A stretch of 64,000 bases of DNA from Streptomyces fulvoviolaceus (lineage in GTDB: Bacteria; Actinomycetota; Actinomycetes; Streptomycetales; Streptomycetaceae). The notes beneath the pieces were generated by a model. The model saw nothing but the letters and a program-made list of their open reading frames with translations. It searched no databases and was not told the origin of the DNA. Each line of letters opens with the position of its first letter. Within the stretch, counting starts at the first letter, position 1. The translations under genes were made by a program, and so were the position numbers. Positions 39,898 to 48,227 of the stretch are shown here, piece after piece. The stretch is taken from the NCBI RefSeq assembly GCF_000718165.1, contig NZ_JOEY01000019.1, forward strand, positions 99,842 through 163,841. Reading direction: 5' to 3'.

Positions 39898-40998
39898 ATG
39901 CCTGTCGAGTTCATCAGCGCCGTCCACACCGACTCCGGGGCCTCGGGTCCCGCCGCCGCCGGCCGCACCGGCTTCGACCCGGCCTATCTCCGCAAGTACG
40001 CCCGCGCGCTGGACGACGGCGGCTTCGATCACACTCTGGTCGCCTACCACTCGGCCTCGCCGGACGCCTTCCAGGTCGCCCAGTTCGTCGCCACCCACAC
40101 CGAACGCGTCAGCCCGATCCTGGCGCACCGGCCGGGCGTCATCTTCCCCACGCACGCGGCCCGCGCTCTCGCGACCCTGGACCAGATCAGCGACGGCCGG
40201 CTCGCGCTGCACATCATCTCCGGCGGCAGTGACGAGGAGCAGCACCGCGAGGGCGACTACCTCAACAAGGCCGAGCGGTACGAGCGTTCGGACGAGTACA
40301 TCCAGATCCTGCGGAAGGTATGGCAGGCCGACGGGCCGGTGTCGCACGAGGGCAAGTACTTCAGGTTCGAGGGCTATTACTCGGACGTGAAGCCCGTGAA
40401 CGGGCTCGTGCCGATCTCCGTCGGCGGCTCCTCGCAGGACGCGTACCGGGTCGGCGGTCAGCAGGGCGACATCTTCGGTCTGTGGGGCGAGCCGCTGAAG
40501 GAGACGGCCGAGCAGATCGCCGCCGTGAACGCGGTCGCGGATGCCGCCGGGCGCCCGCGTCCCCGTATCTGGGTGTCGTTCCGCCCGATCATCGCGCCCA
40601 CCGACGAACTGGCGTGGGAGAAGGCACACCGCACGCTGGGCGTGCTCAAGGACCAGGCTCAGAACACCGAGTTGCTCCGCCACTACCGCACCACGGGCCG
40701 CCCGGCGAACGTCGGCTCGCAACGGCTGCTCGACATCGCCGAGCGGGGCGAGGTCCACGACCGCTGCCTGTGGACCGCCCCGGCGGTCGCCACCAACGCC
40801 GCCGGCGCCTCGACCGCCCTGGTCGGCTCCCCCGAGACGGTCGCGAAGGCCCTGCTCGACTACGTCGACATCGGCTGCGACCTGCTGTCGATCCGCGGCT
40901 ACGACCCGCTGAACGACGCCATCGACTACGCCCGTCACGTTCTGCCGCTGGTCCGGCAGGAGCTCGCCCACCGCGCCACCACCGCCCAAGCCGCCTGA
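39898..40998 (+). CDS. FMNH2-dependent alkanesulfonate monooxygenase-like (LLM class)
   Basis: A 366-residue luciferase-like monooxygenase closely resembling SsuD. Features are FISAVHTDSG at the start, HPGV-like RPGVIFPTHAARALATLDQI, GRLALHIISGGSDEEQHREG and YERSDEYIQILRKVW, the usual flavin and sulfonate pocket segments. Using reduced FMN and oxygen it should cleave the C-S bond of a sulfonate to sulfite and aldehyde. No NAD(P)H:FMN reductase is encoded beside it. GAAGAGGAG precedes the ATG. Confidence 0.9.
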   Translation: MPVEFISAVHTDSGASGPAAAGRTGFDPAYLRKYARALDDGGFDHTLVAYHSASPDAFQVAQFVATHTERVSPILAHRPGVIFPTHAARALATLDQISDGRLALHIISGGSDEEQHREGDYLNKAERYERSDEYIQILRKVWQADGPVSHEGKYFRFEGYYSDVKPVNGLVPISVGGSSQDAYRVGGQQGDIFGLWGEPLKETAEQIAAVNAVADAAGRPRPRIWVSFRPIIAPTDELAWEKAHRTLGVLKDQAQNTELLRHYRTTGRPANVGSQRLLDIAERGEVHDRCLWTAPAVATNAAGASTALVGSPETVAKALLDYVDIGCDLLSIRGYDPLNDAIDYARHVLPLVRQELAHRATTAQAA

Positions 40999-41008
40999 TG
41001 GAGACCCC

Positions 41009-42007
41009 GTGTTGTTCCGCCGTACCCTGCGCTCGTCCGCCGCCCTGCTCGCCCTGCTGTTGCCGTTCGCCGCGGCCTGCGGGGGTGACGCGGAAGCCGA
41101 CTCCCAGGCCGACGTCACCCTCAGAGTCGGCGCGACCGGCTGGAAGACCGAGGAGGCGATCCTCAAGTACGCCGACCTCGACGACACCCCGTACAAGGTC
41201 AAGTGGAGTCTCTTCCAGGGCGGCGACCAGCAGCTCCAGGCGATCCGCGCCGGAGCGCTCGACCTCGCCTCCTCCAGCGAGATACCGCCGATCTTCGCCG
41301 CCGCCGACGGCAGCCCCAACTTCAAGGTCGTCGCCGTACAGAAGGGCGCGACATTGAACCAGGAGGTCGTCGTCCCCAAGGGCTCGAAGGTGACCGACAT
41401 CGCCGGCCTCAAGGGCAAGAAGGTCGGCTACGTCCAGAACACCACCGCCCACTACTTCCTGTACGAGCTCCTCAAGCAGGCGGGCCTGAAGTGGTCCGAC
41501 GTCGACGCCAAGCCGCTGCTGCCCAACGACGGGCTGGCCGCCCTGAACGGCGGCAGCATCGATGCCTTCGCCTCCTACGGCACCTCGATCATCACCGCCC
41601 ACCAGCAGGGCGCCACGACGGTCGGCTCGGGCAAGGACATCCTGTCCGGCAACTTCCTCTGGTCGGCGCGGGACAACGTCCTCGACAGCCCGGCACAGAA
41701 GGCGGCGGCCGCCGATCTGATCGCGCGGATCACCAAGGCGTACGCCTACGTCCGCGACGGACACGAGGACGGCTTCGCCAAGGTCACCGCCGACGCCACC
41801 CACCAGCCGCTCGCCCAGGCGAAGAAGGACCTCGTCGCCGCACAGGCCCAGCGCCCGACCGAGGCCCGCACGGTCGGCGACGACACCATCGCCTCCCAGC
41901 AGAAGGTCGCCGACGTGTTCACCGAACTCGGGGCGCTGAAGGAGCACTTGGACGTGAAGTCGTTCTGGACCACCGACCTCAACGCCGAGCTGAAGAAGGC
42001 GCTGTGA
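41009..42007 (+). CDS. ABC transporter substrate-binding lipoprotein (sulfonate type), second
   Basis: A second, divergent SsuA-like binding lipoprotein of 332 residues. The signal peptide ends in a lipobox AAAC (Cys24); the body includes LRVGATGWKTEEAILKYADL, LFQGGDQQLQAIRAGALDLA and NTTAHYFLYELLKQAGLKW. Only one permease/ATPase pair is present, so both lipoproteins probably serve the same channel with different ligands. The start is GTG, 11 bp after the monooxygenase stop. Confidence 0.9.
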   Translation: MLFRRTLRSSAALLALLLPFAAACGGDAEADSQADVTLRVGATGWKTEEAILKYADLDDTPYKVKWSLFQGGDQQLQAIRAGALDLASSSEIPPIFAAADGSPNFKVVAVQKGATLNQEVVVPKGSKVTDIAGLKGKKVGYVQNTTAHYFLYELLKQAGLKWSDVDAKPLLPNDGLAALNGGSIDAFASYGTSIITAHQQGATTVGSGKDILSGNFLWSARDNVLDSPAQKAAAADLIARITKAYAYVRDGHEDGFAKVTADATHQPLAQAKKDLVAAQAQRPTEARTVGDDTIASQQKVADVFTELGALKEHLDVKSFWTTDLNAELKKAL

Positions 42008-43125
42008 CCGAAAGCGCGGTGACCGGCCGCATCGCGGAACTGGCCGCCGGCTACGACCGATCGGGCGCCTTCCCCGCCGAGCCCCTGCGGATCGCCCACG
42101 AGGCCGGCCTGCTCACCGCCACGATCGGGAAGCAGTACGGCGGCCGGGGCGCGGGTGTCGAGGAGACCGCACGCATCCTGCACTCCCTGGGGCAGGGCGA
42201 CCCGTCCGTCGCCCTGATCGCGGCGATGACCCTCAACACCCACGCCCGGCAGGCCGCCGAGCCGCACTGGCCGGAGGAGCTGTACGCGCGCGTGCTCAAG
42301 GAGTCGTTCGCGCGGCCCGTGCTCATCAACCACGCGCGCGTGGAACCCGAACTGGGCTCCCCCGCGCGGGGCGGGCTGCCCGCCACCCGGGCGCGGCGCA
42401 CTGCCGACGGCTGGTCCGTCAGCGGCACCAAGCGGTTCGTGACGGGTGCCGACGGGCTCGACTGGTTCCTGGTGTGGGCGACCACGGACGAGGCAGAGCC
42501 TCGCGTGGGAACCTTCCTGGTGCCCGGCGGCTCGCCCGGCATCGAGATCACGGGCCGCTGGGACCAGTTGGGGCTGCGGGCCAGCGGCAGCCACGACGTG
42601 ACGTTCCGGGATGTGGAGATCCCCTACGAGTACGTCATCGGCATCGGCCCGCACGGCCCGGCCGCCGAGCAGGACAACCGGGCGGGCGCTGCCCTCCATC
42701 TCCCGCTCGCCGCCCTCTACTTGGGCGTCGCCCGGGCCGCGCAGGCGTTCTTCCACACCTTCGCCCACGCGCGCGTGCCCGCCAACCTCGGTCACCCGGT
42801 GGCCCGTACGGAACGCTTCCGGCGCACGGCCGGGGAGATCGAGGTGCTGCTCGCCGCCGCCGAGCAGCTGGTGTTCGACGGTGCCGCCCGGGTGGACGCG
42901 CGGGACCCGAAGTACACCCCCGAACAGGCCCTCGGCGCCCGCGTCCTGGCCGACCGGCACGGTGTACGGGCCGTGGAGCTGGCCGTACGGCTGCTGGGCA
43001 ACCCGGGGCTGTCCCGGGGCAACCCGCTGGAGCGGCACTTCCGGGACATCCAGTGCTCGCCCGTGCACGCGCCCCAGGAGGACATCTCCCTGCTCGCGAT
43101 CGGAACGAAGGCGTTGAACCCGTGA
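42004..43125 (+). CDS. acyl-CoA dehydrogenase-fold flavoprotein (SfnC/DszC-like)
   Basis: A 373-residue protein of the acyl-CoA dehydrogenase fold, with GLLTATIGKQYGGRGAGVEE, SGTKRFVTGADGLDWFLVWA in the middle beta domain and RDIQCSPVHAPQEDISLLAI at the C-terminus. Relatives in sulfur operons are flavin-dependent monooxygenases acting on organosulfur compounds (the DszC and SfnC groups). No catalytic base typical of true acyl-CoA dehydrogenases is evident, which supports the oxygenase reading. GTGA overlaps join it to both neighbours. Confidence 0.85.
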   Translation: MTESAVTGRIAELAAGYDRSGAFPAEPLRIAHEAGLLTATIGKQYGGRGAGVEETARILHSLGQGDPSVALIAAMTLNTHARQAAEPHWPEELYARVLKESFARPVLINHARVEPELGSPARGGLPATRARRTADGWSVSGTKRFVTGADGLDWFLVWATTDEAEPRVGTFLVPGGSPGIEITGRWDQLGLRASGSHDVTFRDVEIPYEYVIGIGPHGPAAEQDNRAGAALHLPLAALYLGVARAAQAFFHTFAHARVPANLGHPVARTERFRRTAGEIEVLLAAAEQLVFDGAARVDARDPKYTPEQALGARVLADRHGVRAVELAVRLLGNPGLSRGNPLERHFRDIQCSPVHAPQEDISLLAIGTKALNP

Positions 43126-44498
43126 CAGCAGCACCGGAAACGACCGTGTCCGCGCAGTTCCTGGGCCTGCTCGCCCGCGATCTCCCGCCCGACCGGCTGA
43201 CCACCGACCCGGCCACACTCGCCGCGCACGCCACCGACCGCTCGGGCACGCGGCCCGGCGGCGAACCCCTCGCGGTCGTGCACGCCCGTCGCACCGAGGA
43301 CGTGACCGTCACACTCCGCCACGCCGACGCCCTGGGCGTGCCGGTCGTGCCGCGCGGGGCGGGCACCGGCCTGTCGGGCGGGGCGACGGCCGACGAGGGC
43401 TCCCTGGTGCTGGACCTGTCCGGGATGAACCGCATCCTCGACCTGTCGGCCGACGACCAGCTCGCCGTCGTCGAACCGGGCGTGATCACCGCCGAGTTGG
43501 ACCGGGCGGCGGGCGCGCACGGTCTGCGGTACGCGCCGGATCCGGCGAGCGCGGCCCTGTCCACCATCGGCGGGAACATCGCGACCAACGCGGGCGGGCT
43601 GCGGTGCGCGAAGTACGGGGTGACCCGGGACAGCGTGCTGGGCCTGGAGGCGGTCCTCGCCGACGGCACGGTGGTGCGCACGGGCCGCCGTACGGTCAAG
43701 GGCGTCACCGGCTACGACCTCACCGCACTCCTCACCGGCTCGGAGGGCACCCTCGCGGTCATCACCTCGGCGACCCTGCGGCTCCGCCCGATCCCGGTGG
43801 CCACGGCCACACTCGCCGCGTACTTCCCCTCCTTCGAGGCGGCCGCCGAGGCGTCGTACGCCATCAGCCGGGCCGGGGTCGAGCCCGCGCTGGCGGAGCT
43901 CGTCGACGGGCCCGTGCTGCAGGCGATCGATCCGGCGCTGCGGGAGCGGGGCGCCGCGCTGCTGGTGGTGCAGTGCGACGGCGCGGGTGCGGCACTCGAG
44001 GCGGCGGAGGTCGCCCGGCTGCTCGCTCCCCTCGCCTCGACCGTGGAGACGACGCAGGATCCCGCCGAGGCCGAGGCGCTGCTGGCCGCCCGGCGCCTCG
44101 CGCTGCCCGCGCTGGAGCGGCTGGGCCGGCCGCTGATCGAGGACATCGTGGTCCCGCGGTCCCGGCTGGCGGAAGCGGCGCGCGAGATCCGGGCGATCTC
44201 CGCACGCCATGACGTGCCCGTGTTCACCATCGCGCACGCGGCGGACGGGAACCTCCACCCGATCATCGTCGTGGACCCGCGGCTGGACGGGCTGCCCGAC
44301 GCGGCGTGGGAGGCGGCCGGCGAGATCTTCGCGCTGGCGCTGCGGCTCGGCGGGACGATCACCGGCGAGCACGGGGTGGGCACGCTGAAGCGGCAGTGGG
44401 TCGCCGAGGAACTCGGGCCCGCCGCCCATGGACTGCAGCGGCGACTCAAGGAGGTGTTCGACCCTCACGGGATCCTCAATCCTGGGAAAAGCCTGTGA
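43122..44498 (+). CDS. FAD-linked oxidase, GlcD/D-lactate dehydrogenase type
   Basis: A 458-residue flavoprotein with the FAD_binding_4 domain (VPRGAGTGLSGGATADEGSL at residues 74-93, and TIGGNIATNAGGLRCAKYGV) and the FAD-oxidase C-terminal domain (FTIAHAADGNLHP; TGEHGVGTLKRQW). It oxidises a 2-hydroxy acid such as glycolate, lactate or a sulfur-bearing analogue. As the last gene of the operon it could process the carbon skeleton left after C-S cleavage. The GTG start overlaps the previous stop. Confidence 0.9.
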   Translation: MTAAPETTVSAQFLGLLARDLPPDRLTTDPATLAAHATDRSGTRPGGEPLAVVHARRTEDVTVTLRHADALGVPVVPRGAGTGLSGGATADEGSLVLDLSGMNRILDLSADDQLAVVEPGVITAELDRAAGAHGLRYAPDPASAALSTIGGNIATNAGGLRCAKYGVTRDSVLGLEAVLADGTVVRTGRRTVKGVTGYDLTALLTGSEGTLAVITSATLRLRPIPVATATLAAYFPSFEAAAEASYAISRAGVEPALAELVDGPVLQAIDPALRERGAALLVVQCDGAGAALEAAEVARLLAPLASTVETTQDPAEAEALLAARRLALPALERLGRPLIEDIVVPRSRLAEAAREIRAISARHDVPVFTIAHAADGNLHPIIVVDPRLDGLPDAAWEAAGEIFALALRLGGTITGEHGVGTLKRQWVAEELGPAAHGLQRRLKEVFDPHGILNPGKSL

Positions 44499-44585
44499 GA
44501 ACCCCCTAGAAAGTAAGGCCTCCCCGGCCGCTCGCGGTGCCATGCTGAACAAAAAACACCGCGCAGGGGACGGAGAGACAACGCC

Positions 44586-45590
44586 TTGTCCATGGAAGCC
44601 GTGGAAGCCGTGGGAGAGGACCGGGTCGCCGAGTTCAGCCTCTATACGACGCGCTCCCTGGAGGAGTCCCGCGCCGCGATCGCGGCCCACTACTACGACC
44701 TGCGCCTCGAAGTGGCGGGCGCGACCGCGGACTTCTCCACCAACATGACCGTCGTCGACCTCGGCGCGCTGACGGTGGGCGACGTCAGCTTCGGCACGGA
44801 GATCCGGATGGGTTTCGGCGAGCCTGGCTTCTACCACGTGGGTGTTCCCCTGGAGGGTTGCTGCAGCGTCCAACAGGGGCGAGGGGACGCTGTGTTCGGC
44901 ACGACCCGGCGCGCCCTCTTCTTCGATCCGGAGCGGGACATCCGGGTCGACGCCTGGTCCGCCGACTGCCACGTCCTCACCGTGAAGATCGACAAGGCGG
45001 CCGTGCACCATCAGCTGGAGCTGCTGCTGGGCAGACCGGTGCCGCGGTCGCCGTCCTTCGAACCGTGCTTCGACGTCACCCGGGGGCCCGGCCGCAGCTG
45101 GGCTCGGCTGGCTCACTGGAGTCTGCTGGAGCGGGACGTCTCGCACGGGCTGCTGCGCAGCCCGCTGATCCGCGGCCGCCTCGAACAGACCCTGCTCGAA
45201 GGCGTGTTGCTGGCGGCCGACCACTCCTGTCGCGAGGAGCTGGCAGCCCCTCCGCCACCGATGCGCCCGGCCTCCGTCAAACGGGTCATGGACGTCGTGC
45301 AGGAACGTCCCGCCGAGCCGTACGACGCCGCCCGCCTCGCCGAGATCGCCCAGGTCAGTGTGCGTACCCTGCAGGAAGCGTTCCGCAGGCACGTCGGTAT
45401 GTCGCCGATGGCGTACGTCAACGAGGTGCGCCTGCAGCGGGTCCGCGGCCAGTTGCGGGCCTCGGCACCGGGGACGACGACCGTCTCGGACGTGGCCTAC
45501 CAGTGGGGGTTCGCCCATCTCGGCCGGTTCGCTCGGCGCTATCGGGAGCGGTTCGGGGAGTCGCCCTCGCAGACACTGCGGGCCGCCTGA
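44586..45590 (+). CDS. AraC-family transcriptional regulator
   Basis: A 334-residue regulator with an AraC-binding-like sensory N-terminus (cupin-like; TVVDLGALTVGDVSFGTE) and a C-terminal double helix-turn-helix (DAARLAEIAQVSVRTLQEAF, then TTVSDVAYQWGFAHLGRFAR). The start is taken as TTG at 44586 with GGAGAG about 8 bp upstream; ATG at 44592 is the alternative. It follows the sulfur operon by 87 bp but has no evident tie to it; such proteins often control aromatic-compound genes. Confidence 0.87.
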   Translation: MSMEAVEAVGEDRVAEFSLYTTRSLEESRAAIAAHYYDLRLEVAGATADFSTNMTVVDLGALTVGDVSFGTEIRMGFGEPGFYHVGVPLEGCCSVQQGRGDAVFGTTRRALFFDPERDIRVDAWSADCHVLTVKIDKAAVHHQLELLLGRPVPRSPSFEPCFDVTRGPGRSWARLAHWSLLERDVSHGLLRSPLIRGRLEQTLLEGVLLAADHSCREELAAPPPPMRPASVKRVMDVVQERPAEPYDAARLAEIAQVSVRTLQEAFRRHVGMSPMAYVNEVRLQRVRGQLRASAPGTTTVSDVAYQWGFAHLGRFARRYRERFGESPSQTLRAA

Positions 45591-45779
45591 TGCCATCTGC
45601 CGCGATCCGCCGCGTTTTGCGGACAGTTTCCGCGCTTGCCGGAGCGACGGGACGACGGGTGCGGGCCTATGTTCGGGGCACGGTAATCGCGGGCAGCCGA
45701 GGAAGGGCGGAGTCGGCGCCGCTCATCCCGGGCGCCGACGAGAACCCGGGTGCGGGAGCGGGAGACGGCCCGCGCCCGC

Positions 45780-45822
45780 GGGCCCGGCCGCTCCCCATCC
45801 GTGAGTCACGGTGGCCGGGCCC
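45780..45822. terminator. bidirectional terminator-like hairpin
   Basis: Perfect 10-bp arms GGGCCCGGCC (45780-45789) and GGCCGGGCCC (45813-45822) enclose a 23-nt loop between the convergent AraC and SseB-like genes. No U-run is visible. The rest of this 256-bp gap contains no supported gene. Confidence 0.5.
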
Positions 45823-45846
45823 CACTGCATTGCGGGTCGCTCAGCC

Positions 45847-46236
45847 CTACGGCCGGGCCAGCAGCGTGCGCACGCCCTCCGACGTGAGGGTCAGCGGATG
45901 CGTCGAGCTGCCGTCGATGGTGAGCGAGAGGTCACCATCCGGCCACTGCGCGGCGAGCGCGCCCAGCGGCACCAGGCGGTAGCGGGAGACGAACGGCAGC
46001 AGCTCGGCCATCTCGACTTCCGAGGTGAACACGGGCACCACCGGAGCACCGTCCTGCTGCTCCAGCACGGGCAGCGCCACGGCGACGTCCTCGTCGGCGG
46101 CGTCGTCGGGCACAGGGACGAGCACCTCACTGGTCGCGAGGGTGTCGAGCGCCGCGATGTCCTCGGTGTTCTGCGTCAGCGCGTCCAGCGCCCGCTGGGC
46201 CGGGGTGGCGGTGTGGTCGTTGGCGGGTATGTCCAT
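45847..46236 (-). CDS. SseB-domain protein
   Basis: A 129-residue acidic protein with an SseB-type N-terminal domain: ALDTLATSEVLVPVPDD, VVPVFTSEVEMAELLPFV, then RLVPLGALAAQWPDGDLSLT. Similar proteins are widespread in actinobacteria without known function; the name comes from a type III secretion protein, but no such system is present. The ATG at 46236 is chosen for the AGGGGA 7 bp upstream. Confidence 0.8.
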   Translation of the reverse strand: MDIPANDHTATPAQRALDALTQNTEDIAALDTLATSEVLVPVPDDAADEDVAVALPVLEQQDGAPVVPVFTSEVEMAELLPFVSRYRLVPLGALAAQWPDGDLSLTIDGSSTHPLTLTSEGVRTLLARP

Positions 46237-46342
46237 GGCAGATCCCCTGGTAGCGGCGGTCGTACGTGCCGCCCGGGGCAAGATCTCCCCGGGTACGGTC
46301 CTGCTCGCGTACCCGACCGCGCCCGGAGCATTCCTCCGGCGC

Positions 46343-47584
46343 TCACGGAATCAGGGGAATGTGCTCCGAGGGCAGCCCCAGGCGGTCGCAGCCGACCCGG
46401 CGCACGAGAGGCTCCGCCATGCTCGCCCCGACGTGCGTCCAGTACGTGGCCGCGTCCCGGAAGTAGCGCTGCATCCGCTCACCGTCGCGGGCGTACCGGG
46501 AGCCCGCCGTACGGAACAGGATCCCCTGCAGCACGTCCCAGGCCATGCGTCCGGCGTTCAGGAACATCAGGGCCAACCGGTTGTCCTCCACGATCGTGAA
46601 GGGGGATTCCCCGGCCACGTTGCGGCGGCAGGTCTCCATCCAGTCCTCGGCGGTCTGCCGCAGCGCCGCCTCGGCGGTGTGGATCAGGCCCAGCGCCTCG
46701 CCGAGGTGCCGCTGGTAGTCGTGCAGCTCGGCGCGAGTGCGGTCCGGCTCCAGGGCCAGCGGGCGCGCGGCGACGATCCGGGCGTACTCGTCGGCGGCGG
46801 CGTACGCGGTGCCGATCATGATGGCGGCCAGCTCGCCGTGGAAGAAGCTGGGTGCCCGCCCCGCGTACATCGGATTGCCGTGCAGTGCGGAGCCGACGCT
46901 GCCGCCCACTGTCGGCAGGTCGAGCAGGCTCACCTCACGGGTGAAGTACGCCGGGATGCGGGCTTGCTCCATGTGGATGCTGTTGGAGCCGGTGCCGCGC
47001 AGACCGAGCACGCCGTGCCAGTCGTCGAGCACCGTCCACACCGAGCGCGGGGCGACGAACAGCACCGGCGGTCCCGGCGGATCGCCGGGCCGGTCGGGGG
47101 CGCGCAGGGTCTGGCCGACGTAGTGCGTGGAGTAGGGGGCGCCCGAGGAGTACGGCCAGGTGCCGTCCAGGACGACGTGGTCGTCGCCGTCGGGCTGGGC
47201 GACGCCGATCGGCAGGACCGTGGACGCTGCCCGGAAGTCGCCGTCGGTGCCGAAGAACTCGTCCTGCGCCTTCTCCTCGAAGACCCCGGCGGCCTGGAGC
47301 ACATGGGCCGCGGTCAGGGACAGGGCCCAGCCGGTGGAGGGGCAGCCGCGCGCGATCTCCACGACCACGCGGTAGAAGACGGGCAGGCCGAACTCGTAGC
47401 CGCCGTAACGCCGCGGCTGGAGGATCCGGTAGAAGCCGGCGCGCAGGAAGTCGTCGTGGGTGTCCTTGGGGTAGTGCGTGAGCCGTTCGGTCTCCGGCTG
47501 GCGTTCGAGCAGGGCGGGCCTGAGGGCCACGGCCCGTTCGACGATCTCGCGCTCGGTCAGACCGGGTTCGGGTACGGCGATCAC
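46343..47584 (-). CDS. flavin-dependent monooxygenase, HpaB/HsaA/DszC-like
   Basis: A 413-residue protein with the acyl-CoA-dehydrogenase fold used by two-component flavin monooxygenases. AGFYRILQPRRYGGYEFGLP and VEIARGCPSTGWALSLTAAH in the N-terminal helical domain, GTGSNSIHMEQARIP in the beta domain and FRDAATYWTHVGASM near the end are the recognisable parts. A separate reductase would supply reduced flavin; none is adjacent. It starts with GTG, with AGGAGG 4 bp upstream, 106 bp after the cysteine hydrolase, and may belong to the permease operon. Confidence 0.85.
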   Translation of the reverse strand: MIAVPEPGLTEREIVERAVALRPALLERQPETERLTHYPKDTHDDFLRAGFYRILQPRRYGGYEFGLPVFYRVVVEIARGCPSTGWALSLTAAHVLQAAGVFEEKAQDEFFGTDGDFRAASTVLPIGVAQPDGDDHVVLDGTWPYSSGAPYSTHYVGQTLRAPDRPGDPPGPPVLFVAPRSVWTVLDDWHGVLGLRGTGSNSIHMEQARIPAYFTREVSLLDLPTVGGSVGSALHGNPMYAGRAPSFFHGELAAIMIGTAYAAADEYARIVAARPLALEPDRTRAELHDYQRHLGEALGLIHTAEAALRQTAEDWMETCRRNVAGESPFTIVEDNRLALMFLNAGRMAWDVLQGILFRTAGSRYARDGERMQRYFRDAATYWTHVGASMAEPLVRRVGCDRLGLPSEHIPLIP

Positions 47585-47690
47585 GATGCCTCCTGACGTG
47601 TGGGGCCGTCCGTTCGTGATGCGATACGAGTGATTGAACACGGCAAGCGCTTCCGGGTACCGACCGGATAAGGCCAATACCGCCTCGGAT

Positions 47691-48227
47691 TCAGAGCAGT
47701 TCGGCCACCGTGACCACCCGGATCAGTGGCTGGTACAGATCCATCACGTGCAGCGCCCTGGCATGCGAGTCGTCGTCCGCCCCCGCACACGCGTCGGCCG
47801 CCACGAGAACCTCGACCCCCGCGTCGGCAGCGGCCAGGGCGGTGGACAGCACACAGCAGTCGGTGCTCACACCGGCCAGGACCAGACGGCCCTCCAGGCC
47901 GACGCGGGCGGCGAGTTCCGGGGTCCACTTGCCGAAGGTGGTGGCGTCCAGCACATGCGGGGCACGGCCCGCAAACTCCTCGGTCAGATCCCACAGTTGG
48001 GCGTCCGGCGGCTGGAGCGCGAAAGGCCACTGCTCGTAGTAGGCCCGCCAGGCTCCGACGGGCTTGTCGGGCGCCAGGAAGCGGGTGAACGTCACCCTGT
48101 CGCCGAACGCCGGCAGCAGTTGTCGTACACCTGCCGCCGCCTCGGCGAAACGAGGGGCGGCCCATGGGCTGTCGGGCTCGGCGAAGACGCGCTGCATGTC
48201 GATGACGGCGAGCAACCCGGTGGTCAT
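47691..48227 (-). CDS. isochorismatase-family cysteine hydrolase
   Basis: A 178-residue hydrolase of the isochorismatase/nicotinamidase fold with all three catalytic residues: Asp10 in AVIDMQRVFA, Lys in TTFGKWTPEL (about residue 100) and Cys in AGVSTDCCVLSTALAA (about residue 124). Relatives hydrolyse amides (nicotinamide, ureidoacrylate, N-carbamoyl compounds). The ATGA overlap with the permease gene shows it acts on the imported compound or a derivative. Confidence 0.9.
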   Translation of the reverse strand: MTTGLLAVIDMQRVFAEPDSPWAAPRFAEAAAGVRQLLPAFGDRVTFTRFLAPDKPVGAWRAYYEQWPFALQPPDAQLWDLTEEFAGRAPHVLDATTFGKWTPELAARVGLEGRLVLAGVSTDCCVLSTALAAADAGVEVLVAADACAGADDDSHARALHVMDLYQPLIRVVTVAELL

